Below, in pieces: positions 1 to 6,515 of a stretch of DNA of 20,338 bases. A model generated the notes under the pieces. It saw only the letters and a program-made list of their open reading frames with translations, was not told the origin of the DNA and did no database searches. The stretch covers positions 1-20,338 of the forward strand of contig PMBA01000276.1 of NCBI GenBank assembly GCA_003152795.1. Direction: 5' to 3'. Numbering within the stretch: position 1 is the first letter of the stretch; every line of letters begins with the position of its first letter. The position numbers and the translations under genes were made by a program. The DNA comes from Acidobacteriaceae bacterium. Lineage in GTDB: Bacteria > Acidobacteriota > Terriglobia > Terriglobales > Acidobacteriaceae.

Positions 1-1070
1 TCCGACTCCGAGTAAGCGGGCCGGTCGCGAAACAACTCCGCCGCCTCGCCGTTGCCCGCCTTCATCATTCCCAGCAGCGATTCTCCCTGCACTTCCGCCG
101 GCACCTCGATCCCCACCACCTGCAACAGCGTCGGCAGCACATCCACCAGTTCCACCCGGTTCTCCACCCGCTTGCCCACCCCGCCCTCATGCGGCAACTT
201 GATCACCAGCGGCACCCGGATGGTCTCATCGTAGAGAAACACCCCATGCGTCTCTTCGCCGTGCGCCCCGAGCGATTCGCCGTGATCGGCCATGACCGCA
301 ATCGCCGCACCCTCATAGACGCCCCGCGTTTTCAACTCGTGCAGTAACTTCCCCACCACCGAGTCCACATAGGCAATCTCGCCGTCATACGGTTCCTTGC
401 CGTACCGGCTTTTGTAGGGCTCTGGCGGATCGTACGGATCGTGCGGATCGTACAGATGCACCCAGATGAAAAACGGACCCTTCGGATGCTCCGTCAGCCA
501 CGCCAGAGCGTGTGCTACCACCTCTCCCCCTCGGCGCTCCACCGTCTTGTAGCGGTCCTTCTCGTGGAAATCTTTCGAGTGGAAATCAGCGTAGTAGGTG
601 TCAAAACCACGATCAAAACCCGGAGCGCCCCCCGCCGGATCGAGAGCCAGCGAACCGATAAATGCCGCCGTGTGATATCCGTGGGCGCGCAGGATATCGG
701 GGGCAAACGGCAGGTCCTTTGCCAGCGGCATGGGAAAATCGAGGACCTGGTGAAATTGCGGATAGGTGCCGGTGAAAATCGTCGCGTGTGACACTGGTGT
801 GAGCGGAGCCTGCGCGTAGGCGTGCGTGAAAACGGCCGACTGCCGCGCCAACGCGTCCAGGTTGGGCGTTAGCCCCCGCTTCGAGCCCAGAAAACCCATA
901 CGGTCCGCGCGCGTCGTGTCCAGCGTGATCAGCACAATGTTGGGAGGCGCCGCCTTTGCCGCGCCCGTCGCCGCCAGCGCGCTCGCTGCCAACCATGCGA
1001 CCACCAACCACTGCCGAATCACACCCATGCTTTTAGGAGTACTTAAAATCCGAATCATCAACTGTCGCAT
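1..1070 (-). CDS. Sulfatase-like hydrolase/transferase, 3' end outside window
   Basis: About 356 codons are present and the frame is open to the window edge. After a signal peptide (hydrophobic stretch WLVVAWLAASALA) come alkaline-phosphatase-superfamily sulfatase motifs: LITLDTTRADRMG near the N-terminus (metal ligands and fold start), a WVHLYDPHDPYDPP segment, and DHGESLGAHGEETHG (metal-binding Asp-His). The formylglycine motif CxPxR of true type I sulfatases is absent; the aligned segment is TPVSH (bases 786-800), with Thr in place of Cys. A Thr nucleophile is known in related phosphodiesterases and phosphoglycerol/phosphoethanolamine transferases of the superfamily, so sulfate-ester hydrolysis is not assured. 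Start: ATG at 1070 overlaps the upstream TGA by one base, suggesting translational coupling; ATG at 1058 or 1028 is in frame and possible. None has a clear Shine-Dalgarno. It is probably exported to periplasm or surface. The family call is solid; the substrate is unknown. Confidence 0.85.
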   Translation of the reverse strand, partial: MRQLMIRILSTPKSMGVIRQWLVVAWLAASALAATGAAKAAPPNIVLITLDTTRADRMGFLGSKRGLTPNLDALARQSAVFTHAYAQAPLTPVSHATIFTGTYPQFHQVLDFPMPLAKDLPFAPDILRAHGYHTAAFIGSLALDPAGGAPGFDRGFDTYYADFHSKDFHEKDRYKTVERRGGEVVAHALAWLTEHPKGPFFIWVHLYDPHDPYDPPEPYKSRYGKEPYDGEIAYVDSVVGKLLHELKTRGVYEGAAIAVMADHGESLGAHGEETHGVFLYDETIRVPLVIKLPHEGGVGKRVENRVELVDVLPTLLQVVGIEVPAEVQGESLLGMMKAGNGEAAELFRDRPAYSES

Positions 1071-1801
1071 CACGGTTGCGACTTGCCCGCCGGCGCCGTA
1101 GCCTGCTTTTTCTTCACCGCTGGCTTCTTGTCCGGGGGTTGCGGCAACCCCGCCATGCAATGCCTTGGACGAATGAAAAGCGAGGGATCCGCCGGACCCA
1201 GGACGACATCTTTATATTGAATCGTGCCGCGCCCGCCACCGTTCAAAACCTGCACTTTGACCGGAAACCCGTGCAGATCTTCCGCTTCCCAGAGCTTCAG
1301 CTTGATTGGTAAAGCCAAGTCGCCGGCAGAAATAGTAACTGTTTCGACCTGACAAGGATGGCCGTCTACAGATTCTTTCCCGTCGACTGCACGCTCGATC
1401 TTGCGCCCTGGCTTGGCAGCAGAAAAAGGAAAGGCACGGAAATATGGGTGTGAGTCGCTCACGCATCCCAGTTTTGTCAACGCGTAGGTCTCGAACGACG
1501 CCAGGTCGGTGAGGAAGTAGCCCAGTCCTTCCGCGGACTGCGTTCTCAGCAGGGTGCCGGAACGGTAAATATGCCCCTCGCGCTCGTCTCCAGGTAATAA
1601 GCTTCCCACCATGATGGCCGAAAACTCCTGAAATTGATCAAAAGGAAACCCGCTGGCTGAGGGTGTCGTTGCGCCTGGCTGTGCGGCCGGCGCCTGCTCC
1701 AACCCCTCACCCTGGGCCGCTTCCTGTTTTTGCGCGGGCGTGCCAGTTGCCTGTGCCACCATGCAACCGGTCAACAGCATGAACAGAACCCACCGGATCA
1801 T
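1070..1801 (-). CDS. Putative lipoprotein of unknown function
   Basis: A 243-residue protein. The N-terminus MIRWVLFMLLTGC looks like a short lipoprotein signal with lipobox LTGC (Cys13), so I infer a lipid-anchored envelope protein. After a low-complexity Gln/Ala/Pro linker (about residues 18-50) comes a roughly 160-residue, probably beta-rich domain with two cysteines (GCVSDSH and HPCQVET). The C-terminus is a Lys/Pro/Ala-rich tail. I do not recognise the domain. The start is well supported: AAGAGGAGTGCG precedes ATG at 1801. Its TGA overlaps the ATG of the sulfatase-like gene (TGATG), so the two are probably one transcript and may act together at the cell envelope. That functional link is inference only. 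Confidence 0.75.
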   Translation of the reverse strand: MIRWVLFMLLTGCMVAQATGTPAQKQEAAQGEGLEQAPAAQPGATTPSASGFPFDQFQEFSAIMVGSLLPGDEREGHIYRSGTLLRTQSAEGLGYFLTDLASFETYALTKLGCVSDSHPYFRAFPFSAAKPGRKIERAVDGKESVDGHPCQVETVTISAGDLALPIKLKLWEAEDLHGFPVKVQVLNGGGRGTIQYKDVVLGPADPSLFIRPRHCMAGLPQPPDKKPAVKKKQATAPAGKSQP

Positions 1802-1840
1802 CGCACTCCTCTTGAACGCAACTTAGTTCCAAAGAATACA

Positions 1841-1872
1841 AGAAAAAGGCCACGCCGCGAAACGGCGTGGCC
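1841..1872 (-). terminator. Rho-independent terminator after the 181-residue secreted protein gene
   Basis: A perfect 10-bp stem, GGCCACGCCG (1848-1857) pairing with CGGCGTGGCC (1863-1872), has a 5-nt loop. Five consecutive A at 1843-1847 on the plus strand become a T run following the stem on the minus strand. It lies 40 bp past the stop of the gene at 1912-2457 and ahead of the lipoprotein gene, so it separates the two minus-strand transcripts. Confidence 0.9.
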
Positions 1873-1911
1873 CTCTCCTAAAGCAAACCATCGCACTGGT
1901 GACCGTTTGAG

Positions 1912-2457
1912 CTACCTCTGTGGGTGGTGCGCCGCCTTCAGATCTTGCACGGTCTTGGTGCTGATCGTGCTCTTCTGAAGAGCTTTCTTCGCGGCCCCCG
2001 GAAGTGTGTTCGTCAGGAAGCCGTAGTTCCCGAGGAATTCATAACCGAAGAAGCCTACATAGGCGGCCCAGTCTGCTTTTCCAAACTGAACCTTGCCCGG
2101 CGCGGTCTTGGTAATCACTGTCCATTGTTCTTGCGTCCAGCCGCCATAATAGGCGTCAAAAATCTGGTCCGCATACACAAAGGCCTTGCCGTGCACCGGC
2201 GCAAACGCGGCGACGGGAACGGTGATCGCAAAGCCGTTGATTGCAGCGCCCGGGACAGGCGCGTAGGGGCACATCGAGAGAACATCGTAGCCCTGCAGAT
2301 AAAAGTTGTCCCTGCCGCCGACGGTGAACTGTTCGTAGTTGCAATATTCGTTCACTCCACTGGCAGAGAGAAGGCCAAAGCTGTAGGTCGTCTGCCCAAA
2401 GGCAGCGCTGCAGCCCAGCACGAACAACACGATTGTCGCCACGCTTTTCAATTTCAC
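1912..2457 (-). CDS. Secreted protein of unknown function
   Basis: A 181-residue protein with a clear Sec signal peptide (MKLKSVATIVLFVLGCSAAFGQ, cleavage probably after AFG). The mature part is rich in Tyr, Phe and Gly, with two cysteines close together (NEYCNYEQ and SMCPYAP) that could form a disulfide. The C-terminal 25 residues are Lys-rich and polar. I recognise no family; it is probably a periplasmic or extracellular protein. The start is GTG at 2457, chosen because a perfect AGGAGG sits 5 nt upstream, one of the strongest ribosome binding sites in the window, which suggests high expression. It is monocistronic: about 400 bp lie upstream and a strong terminator follows. Confidence 0.75.
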   Translation of the reverse strand: MKLKSVATIVLFVLGCSAAFGQTTYSFGLLSASGVNEYCNYEQFTVGGRDNFYLQGYDVLSMCPYAPVPGAAINGFAITVPVAAFAPVHGKAFVYADQIFDAYYGGWTQEQWTVITKTAPGKVQFGKADWAAYVGFFGYEFLGNYGFLTNTLPGAAKKALQKSTISTKTVQDLKAAHHPQR

Positions 2458-2582
2458 TAGTTCCTCCTGGGAGTATTCGGTCTAAATGTTACACGTGTGC
2501 TTTCGCTTTGTTTCCGTGAGTTTCGGAAAGAAGCTTCCCGAGACCGCACCAGTCTAGCGTAATGGCCGCTCCTGTCAAGCCT

Positions 2583-2607
2583 TTTCACCTATCCCTTTCA
2601 CCTGTCC
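2583..2607. repeat. Two direct 12-nt repeats, TTTCACCTRTCC
   Basis: TTTCACCTATCC at 2583-2594 and TTTCACCTGTCC at 2596-2607 differ at one base and have a 13-bp period. They lie about 125 bp upstream of the minus-strand secreted protein start. This could be a tandem protein-binding site or a chance pyrimidine-rich duplication; no function is shown. Confidence 0.4.
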
Positions 2608-2800
2608 GCCTATCTTGTAGATCCGTCAAACTCTTTGGCCCTTTCGCGGGGATGAGGTTTGCCGCGGGGACAGTGCGCTTATGGGATTCAGTCGCGAATT
2701 GCGGCGGTGGGATAAGGATCTACAACACCGTTTACCCGGAACCTTCCGCAGTCATCGAGGTGAGGGAGGCGCGGCAGGAGGTCCGCAGTCTTAACAAGCA

Positions 2801-2846
2801 GTAATAATGGCGCGCTGGATAATAAATCGGACGCAGCGACGCGCCA
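2801..2846 (-). terminator. Possible weak terminator of the exopolysaccharide minus-strand operon
   Basis: TGGCGCG (2808-2814) and CGCGCCA (2840-2846) form a 7-bp stem with a 25-nt loop, starting 9 bp past the stop of the methyltransferase gene. On the minus strand the stem is followed by TTATTAC, a poor U-tract. The large loop makes this weaker than the other terminators in the window. Confidence 0.35.
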
Positions 2847-2855
2847 CAGGAGTGG

Positions 2856-3578
2856 TCATAATGCGGGATGAGCCTCGGCTGTGGAGGGCATTTTCTTCTT
2901 CCCGATCATGACGATGCCGTGCGCGTAATCAACACTAAGGAGATAGCAGAGGACGCGCATCGCGAAGAACCTCAGCCAAGGAATCCCTCTTGGCCATGCG
3001 CCGTAGCGCACGCGAAATGCTTCGACGCTGTAACCTCTCACGACAAAATCCGCCGCCAAGTCTGCTAATGGATATTGCTGCACATGTCCCGGATCCCCAG
3101 CCCACATCGGAACGACGCAAAGAGGATTGGGCGTGCCGATGATCAATGTCCCACCCGGGGAAAGCAGTTTACCGAACTCGTCCATCAGGTCTACGTAGTC
3201 GTTGAGAGACATGTGTTCAATCACTTCAAGACACAAAATAGCGTCGAATTGGCCTGTGACCTTTGAGATTGATGAATATTCGTGCTCGTCCTCGGCGGAC
3301 ATGTCGAGAGTCTCGTAGCGCCCTTTAAAACCAGCGGACAAGAATTTTCGCTTGAGCTTCTTATCGCCCGCACCGTAGTCCAGGAGGCGGCCTGCCTGCT
3401 CGGTGTGATCGAAAATGGCTTGTTCCATTTCGTTGAGCTGCGGGCGATCCTCGCAGGAGAGGCACCGCGCCCTTAAAGTTTTATATATGACATCGCGCGC
3501 CTGATGTCTCGCCCAGTAATTGCGATACCACTTGTCTACATCAGACACGGTTGAACTCTCCTCGACGGTTTTCGGCAC
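2856..3578 (-). CDS. Class I SAM-dependent methyltransferase
   Basis: A 240-residue protein with the Rossmann methyltransferase motifs: LLDYGAGD (residues 65-72, SAM-binding motif I), then FDAILCLEVIEHM (post II / motif IV region typical of Methyltransf_11/23 enzymes) and LSPGGTLIIGTPNP (motif VI). The N-terminal segment WYRNYWARHQ resembles sugar or lipid methyltransferases in polysaccharide clusters. It is the last gene of the minus-strand exopolysaccharide unit, 46 bp after the flippase stop, so a role in methylating a sugar or end-capping the polymer is a reasonable inference; the substrate is unknown. Start: GTG at 3578 lacks a ribosome binding site. GTG at 3548 (10 codons in) has GAGGAG 9 nt upstream and may be the true start. 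By hand count bases 2941-3540 are about 53.5% GC, against about 62% in three sampled lines of the neighbouring flippase, hinting at separate acquisition. Confidence 0.85.
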   Translation of the reverse strand: MPKTVEESSTVSDVDKWYRNYWARHQARDVIYKTLRARCLSCEDRPQLNEMEQAIFDHTEQAGRLLDYGAGDKKLKRKFLSAGFKGRYETLDMSAEDEHEYSSISKVTGQFDAILCLEVIEHMSLNDYVDLMDEFGKLLSPGGTLIIGTPNPLCVVPMWAGDPGHVQQYPLADLAADFVVRGYSVEAFRVRYGAWPRGIPWLRFFAMRVLCYLLSVDYAHGIVMIGKKKMPSTAEAHPAL

Positions 3579-3624
3579 ACCAAAGCTGTGCCCTGATACG
3601 AACCTCTACTTACCCCGCGGATCG

Positions 3625-5163
3625 CTATGCTAGACCGAGTTTCGTGTCCGCGTCCCCCGCCCGCCAGCTCATCACCATGCGCAGCAGAAACACTGCGCAG
3701 ATCGCGCCTTCCACCGCCAGCAGCGCGCCCAGCCGGTAAATTGACGAAATCACCATCGAACGTGTCACCAACCAGTTTCCCAGCACCAGGACGGCGGTCA
3801 GCACCAGGGGCTCGCGCAACGGGGAGAAGACGCGCAGTCCATCCATTTTACGGGCGTGAAAGAACGCCAGCAGCCATGTGCTCTGCAGCACCGCTTGAAA
3901 AATGGCGAAACCGAATAGGCCGTAGTGATACACGGCGTAGGTGCCTAGCGTCCAGGTGGGGATGGTCCACCACAGGCACAAACGTAAGTTGAACCACGCG
4001 TCGTCCTGGGCAAAAAACAGCTCCGACAAGGGAACGCCCACGGCGGTGAAGACAGCAGTGACGCAATAGGCATAAAGCAAATGCTGCGCCGGAAACCACT
4101 TGTCGGTGAATACCAGAGCGATGATCGGCGTGCTCAAACTGGCGAGCACGGCGCAGGCGGGCCAGGCAATGCTGGCGTTAATTCGCAGGGATTTCTCCAC
4201 CCTTGACTTCAGCAGCGTGGGATCGCTGGCGGCGCTGCTGAATGCGGGCAGGTAAATCCGGGCCATCGCGTTGCAAATCACCAGCGGATACAGCGACAGC
4301 GTGGATGCCCAGGAAACATATCCCACCGCGTTCTTCCCTAACAGCCGCGCGATCATGATCGGCGGAAATGCCAGTGTCGCCATGTTGAGCAGCGAGCCTC
4401 CCTGGTAGACGAGGCTGAAGCCGACGTGGGGGCGAATCGACGCCCAGGAAAATTTGCGAAAGGGCGGACGGGCGATCAGGTTGAAGGCCAGGCTGCCGAA
4501 CAGGTCGCGGCACCCCATCGCGACCACGTAGCACCAGATGCCTTTGTGCAGAAATGCCAGCGTGGCCAGCAGGACGGTGTAGATGAGGCTCTCGCCGGCT
4601 TCCACCGCGCTCACTACTTTGAAGCGCATGGCGCGCTCCAAAAGTGCCAGCGGCACCATGCGCTGGTTGCGCACAATCAGCAGCACCAGGAAAACCGCGG
4701 CGGGAAGGTAATTTTCGGGGCCTAGTTTCACCAGCGGCAGCGCCACCGGCAAAAGCGCGCCAATTACCACGGCGAAGGTGATCGAAATCCCAAGAATCAC
4801 TTTCTGCGCGGACGCCAGTTCGGTGGGCTCCAGTTCGCCGCGCTTGCGAATCAGCGCCGCTTTCAGTCCCAGGTCGCCAAAATAGCCGAGAATTCCCTGG
4901 GTTACGAAGATGATGATGGCGAAGCGTCCGACGATCTCGGGACCAAGCCAGCGCGACACCGCGACGCTGCTGCCCACGCTGAGCGCCATGACGACCAACT
5001 GGCGAATGACCAGAGCAATGGCGGCGCCGCTCATCTGGCCGCGAAACAGCGTCTGCAGCAGTGCGCGGTAGCCCGACGAGGGCGGAACCGAAGCGATCGC
5101 GTCGGCGACGTCGCCCGCCTCGCGTGGCACGTCCTCCTCGAGAAGCAGCGGACGGTCGGTCAT
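3625..5163 (-). CDS. Polysaccharide (Wzx-like) flippase, MOP superfamily
   Basis: A 512-residue polytopic inner-membrane protein. A cytoplasmic N-terminus of about 40 residues is followed by roughly 12-14 hydrophobic helices. The segment VALSVGSSVAVSRWLGPEIVGRFAII matches the start of Polysacc_synt/MATE-type lipid-linked oligosaccharide flippases, and the internal LGKNAVGYVSWA block resembles the second half of that fold. These proteins move undecaprenyl-linked repeat units to the periplasmic face for Wzy polymerisation, which fits the O-antigen ligase-type protein encoded on the other arm. ATG at 5163 abuts the TAG of the dehydratase gene with no gap, so they are cotranscribed and probably coupled. 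Exact substrate unknown. Confidence 0.9.
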   Translation of the reverse strand: MTDRPLLLEEDVPREAGDVADAIASVPPSSGYRALLQTLFRGQMSGAAIALVIRQLVVMALSVGSSVAVSRWLGPEIVGRFAIIIFVTQGILGYFGDLGLKAALIRKRGELEPTELASAQKVILGISITFAVVIGALLPVALPLVKLGPENYLPAAVFLVLLIVRNQRMVPLALLERAMRFKVVSAVEAGESLIYTVLLATLAFLHKGIWCYVVAMGCRDLFGSLAFNLIARPPFRKFSWASIRPHVGFSLVYQGGSLLNMATLAFPPIMIARLLGKNAVGYVSWASTLSLYPLVICNAMARIYLPAFSSAASDPTLLKSRVEKSLRINASIAWPACAVLASLSTPIIALVFTDKWFPAQHLLYAYCVTAVFTAVGVPLSELFFAQDDAWFNLRLCLWWTIPTWTLGTYAVYHYGLFGFAIFQAVLQSTWLLAFFHARKMDGLRVFSPLREPLVLTAVLVLGNWLVTRSMVISSIYRLGALLAVEGAICAVFLLRMVMSWRAGDADTKLGLA

Positions 5164-6246
5164 CTACTTGCCAGTGGTGGGTTGCAGGACGCGGCCGGCA
5201 GGGGCCGCTGAAATCTCGCCGCCTCCGGTCCGTGAGTAAAGGTTCAGGTCCGAGGAAACCATATCGCGCACCAGTTCGGTGAACGTGGTTTTTGCCGACC
5301 AGCCCAGACGCTGGCGCGCCTTGGTCGTGTCTCCCAGCAGAACGTCCACTTCGGCCGGCCTCAGGAAGCGTTCGTCGAGCACCAGATATTTGTAGGGATC
5401 GAGTCCGAGCAGGCCGAAGGCGCACTCCAGGAATTCGCGCACCGAGTGGGTTTCTCCGGTGGCGATTACGTAGTCGTCCGGCTCGTCCTGCTGCAGCATC
5501 CGCCACATGCCTTCCACGTATTCGCGCGCGTGTCCCCAGTCGCGCTTGGCTTCGGGATTGCCGAGGCGGATTTCCGTGGCCAGCCCGAGTTTGATCTGCG
5601 CCGCCACCGAAGAAATTTTGCGGGTCACAAACTCCATGCCGCGGCGCGGCGATTCATGGTTGTACAACATCCCGCAGGAGGCGTGGAGATGGTACGCTTC
5701 CCGATAATTCCGGGTGAGATGATAGCCGGCGACTTTCGAGATTCCGTAAGCCGAGCGCGGACGAAATGCGGTCAGCTCGTTTTGCGGAGCGGGCGCGGAA
5801 CCAAACATTTCGCTCGATCCCGCAAAATAAAACCTAGCCTTCGGCGCCAGGTCGCGGCAGGTGGAGAGCAGATAGTGAGTGCCGTTGACATTGACCTCGA
5901 AGGTGGAGAACTCGTCTTCAAAGGAATAACTGACGTAGCTTTGCGCCGCCAGATGATAAACCTCGTCCGGTTGCACTGCCGCAACCACCTTCATCAGGCT
6001 GGGATAGCTCTCCAGAGATGCCGCATGCAGGTGAACTTTGCCCAGCAGGTGATGAATCCGCGAGAGCCGGTGCTGCGGGTCTTCAATGGCTACACGGCGC
6101 ACGATGCCGTGAACCTCATAGCCTTTTTCCAGCAGTAATTCCGACAGATAGCTTCCATCTTGTCCCGATATCCCGGTAATGAGAGCGCGTTTCTGATTGG
6201 CCAAGGTTGATCTCTTAATGAATTGGCGCGGGACGGAAGAACCCAC
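5164..6246 (-). CDS. gmd: GDP-mannose 4,6-dehydratase
   Basis: A 360-residue extended SDR. It converts GDP-mannose to GDP-4-keto-6-deoxymannose, precursor of GDP-fucose, GDP-rhamnose and related sugars, in the cytoplasm. Visible: NADP-binding GISGQDG (residues 25-31); the GMD hallmark GSYLSELLLEKGYEVHGI; SSEMFG (144-149) carrying the catalytic Ser (Thr in E. coli Gmd) and Glu146; Tyr167-x3-Lys171 in YGISK; the NHESPRRG and RDWGHAREYVEGMW substrate-site segments; and RPAEVDVLLGD near the C-terminus. Length matches the family (about 320-370). Start: GTG at 6246 gives a 15-residue extension; TTG at 6204, preceded by AAGAGA, is an alternative closer to the fold. It is the first gene of the minus exopolysaccharide unit. 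No second-step reductase or epimerase (fcl, rmd) is in the window, so the final sugar is unknown. Confidence 0.93.
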   Translation of the reverse strand: MGSSVPRQFIKRSTLANQKRALITGISGQDGSYLSELLLEKGYEVHGIVRRVAIEDPQHRLSRIHHLLGKVHLHAASLESYPSLMKVVAAVQPDEVYHLAAQSYVSYSFEDEFSTFEVNVNGTHYLLSTCRDLAPKARFYFAGSSEMFGSAPAPQNELTAFRPRSAYGISKVAGYHLTRNYREAYHLHASCGMLYNHESPRRGMEFVTRKISSVAAQIKLGLATEIRLGNPEAKRDWGHAREYVEGMWRMLQQDEPDDYVIATGETHSVREFLECAFGLLGLDPYKYLVLDERFLRPAEVDVLLGDTTKARQRLGWSAKTTFTELVRDMVSSDLNLYSRTGGGEISAAPAGRVLQPTTGK

Positions 6247-6515
6247 AGCCGTAAATTGAGGACATTCGAACTAATGCTTTCGACGAAAACCCGCTCCGGC
6301 GGCCCCAGGCGTGCGTTTGCAATGGGGTATGCAAACATGGCAAGGCATTCAGGCAGGCGGAAATCAGTGTAGCACAGGGCGAAGATTACTGGTCCCTGGA
6401 GGCCCCAAACGTTGTACAATCAGTTGCACTTTCCGGATCGCGTGTCCCCCGGATGAGCTTCTGCGGTGTAGCCTGCCTCCTCGCGCGAAAACATCGGTTT
6501 GCTATGGAGTGGTAA
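6247..6515. promoter_or_regulatory. Divergent control region of the exopolysaccharide cluster
   Basis: 269 bp between two oppositely transcribed arms. Plus-strand candidate: -10 TACAAT at 6415-6420, inside the palindrome TTGTACAA, without a good -35. Minus-strand candidate: extended -10 TG-C-TACACT at 6366-6374, also without a clear -35. Weak -35 elements may mean that activators or alternative sigma factors are needed. The inverted repeat listed separately lies downstream of the minus-strand candidate start. These sites are read by eye; none is proven. Confidence 0.45.
6315..6336. repeat. 7-bp inverted repeat, candidate operator
   Basis: GTTTGCA (6315-6321) and TGCAAAC (6330-6336) are perfect inverted copies with an 8-bp spacer, 15 bp centre to centre. 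This size suits a dimeric transcription factor. It lies in the divergent region, about 25-45 bp downstream of the candidate minus-strand transcription start. No regulator gene is adjacent. Confidence 0.45.

Larger units (their letters stand above)
2458..2855. other. 398-bp gene-free interval
   Basis: No convincing gene. The half near 2458 must hold the promoter of the minus-strand secreted protein; the best -10 candidate I see is TAACAT on the minus strand just upstream of its AGGAGG, without a good -35. Near 2583-2607 a 12-nt unit TTTCACCTRTCC is repeated in direct orientation with 13-bp period. Near 2808-2846 an inverted repeat follows the methyltransferase stop. A frame open at 2562-2804 has no ribosome binding site and an unnatural composition. 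Confidence 0.6.

Noticed and set aside
427..453. Three 9-bp units GGATCGTRC in tandem
   Set aside because: They encode the DPH-DPY segment that is normal in sulfatase-like proteins, so a coding repeat rather than a DNA element.
2562..2804. 80-codon plus-strand frame in the gene-free interval
   Set aside because: No ribosome binding site, a composition unlike real proteins here, and it overlaps the probable regulatory region of the upstream secreted gene.
4178..5506. Long 442-codon minus-strand frame crossing the flippase/gmd junction
   Set aside because: Arg/Gly/Ala-rich out-of-frame reading of the flippase and dehydratase, whose motifs are clear in the other frame.
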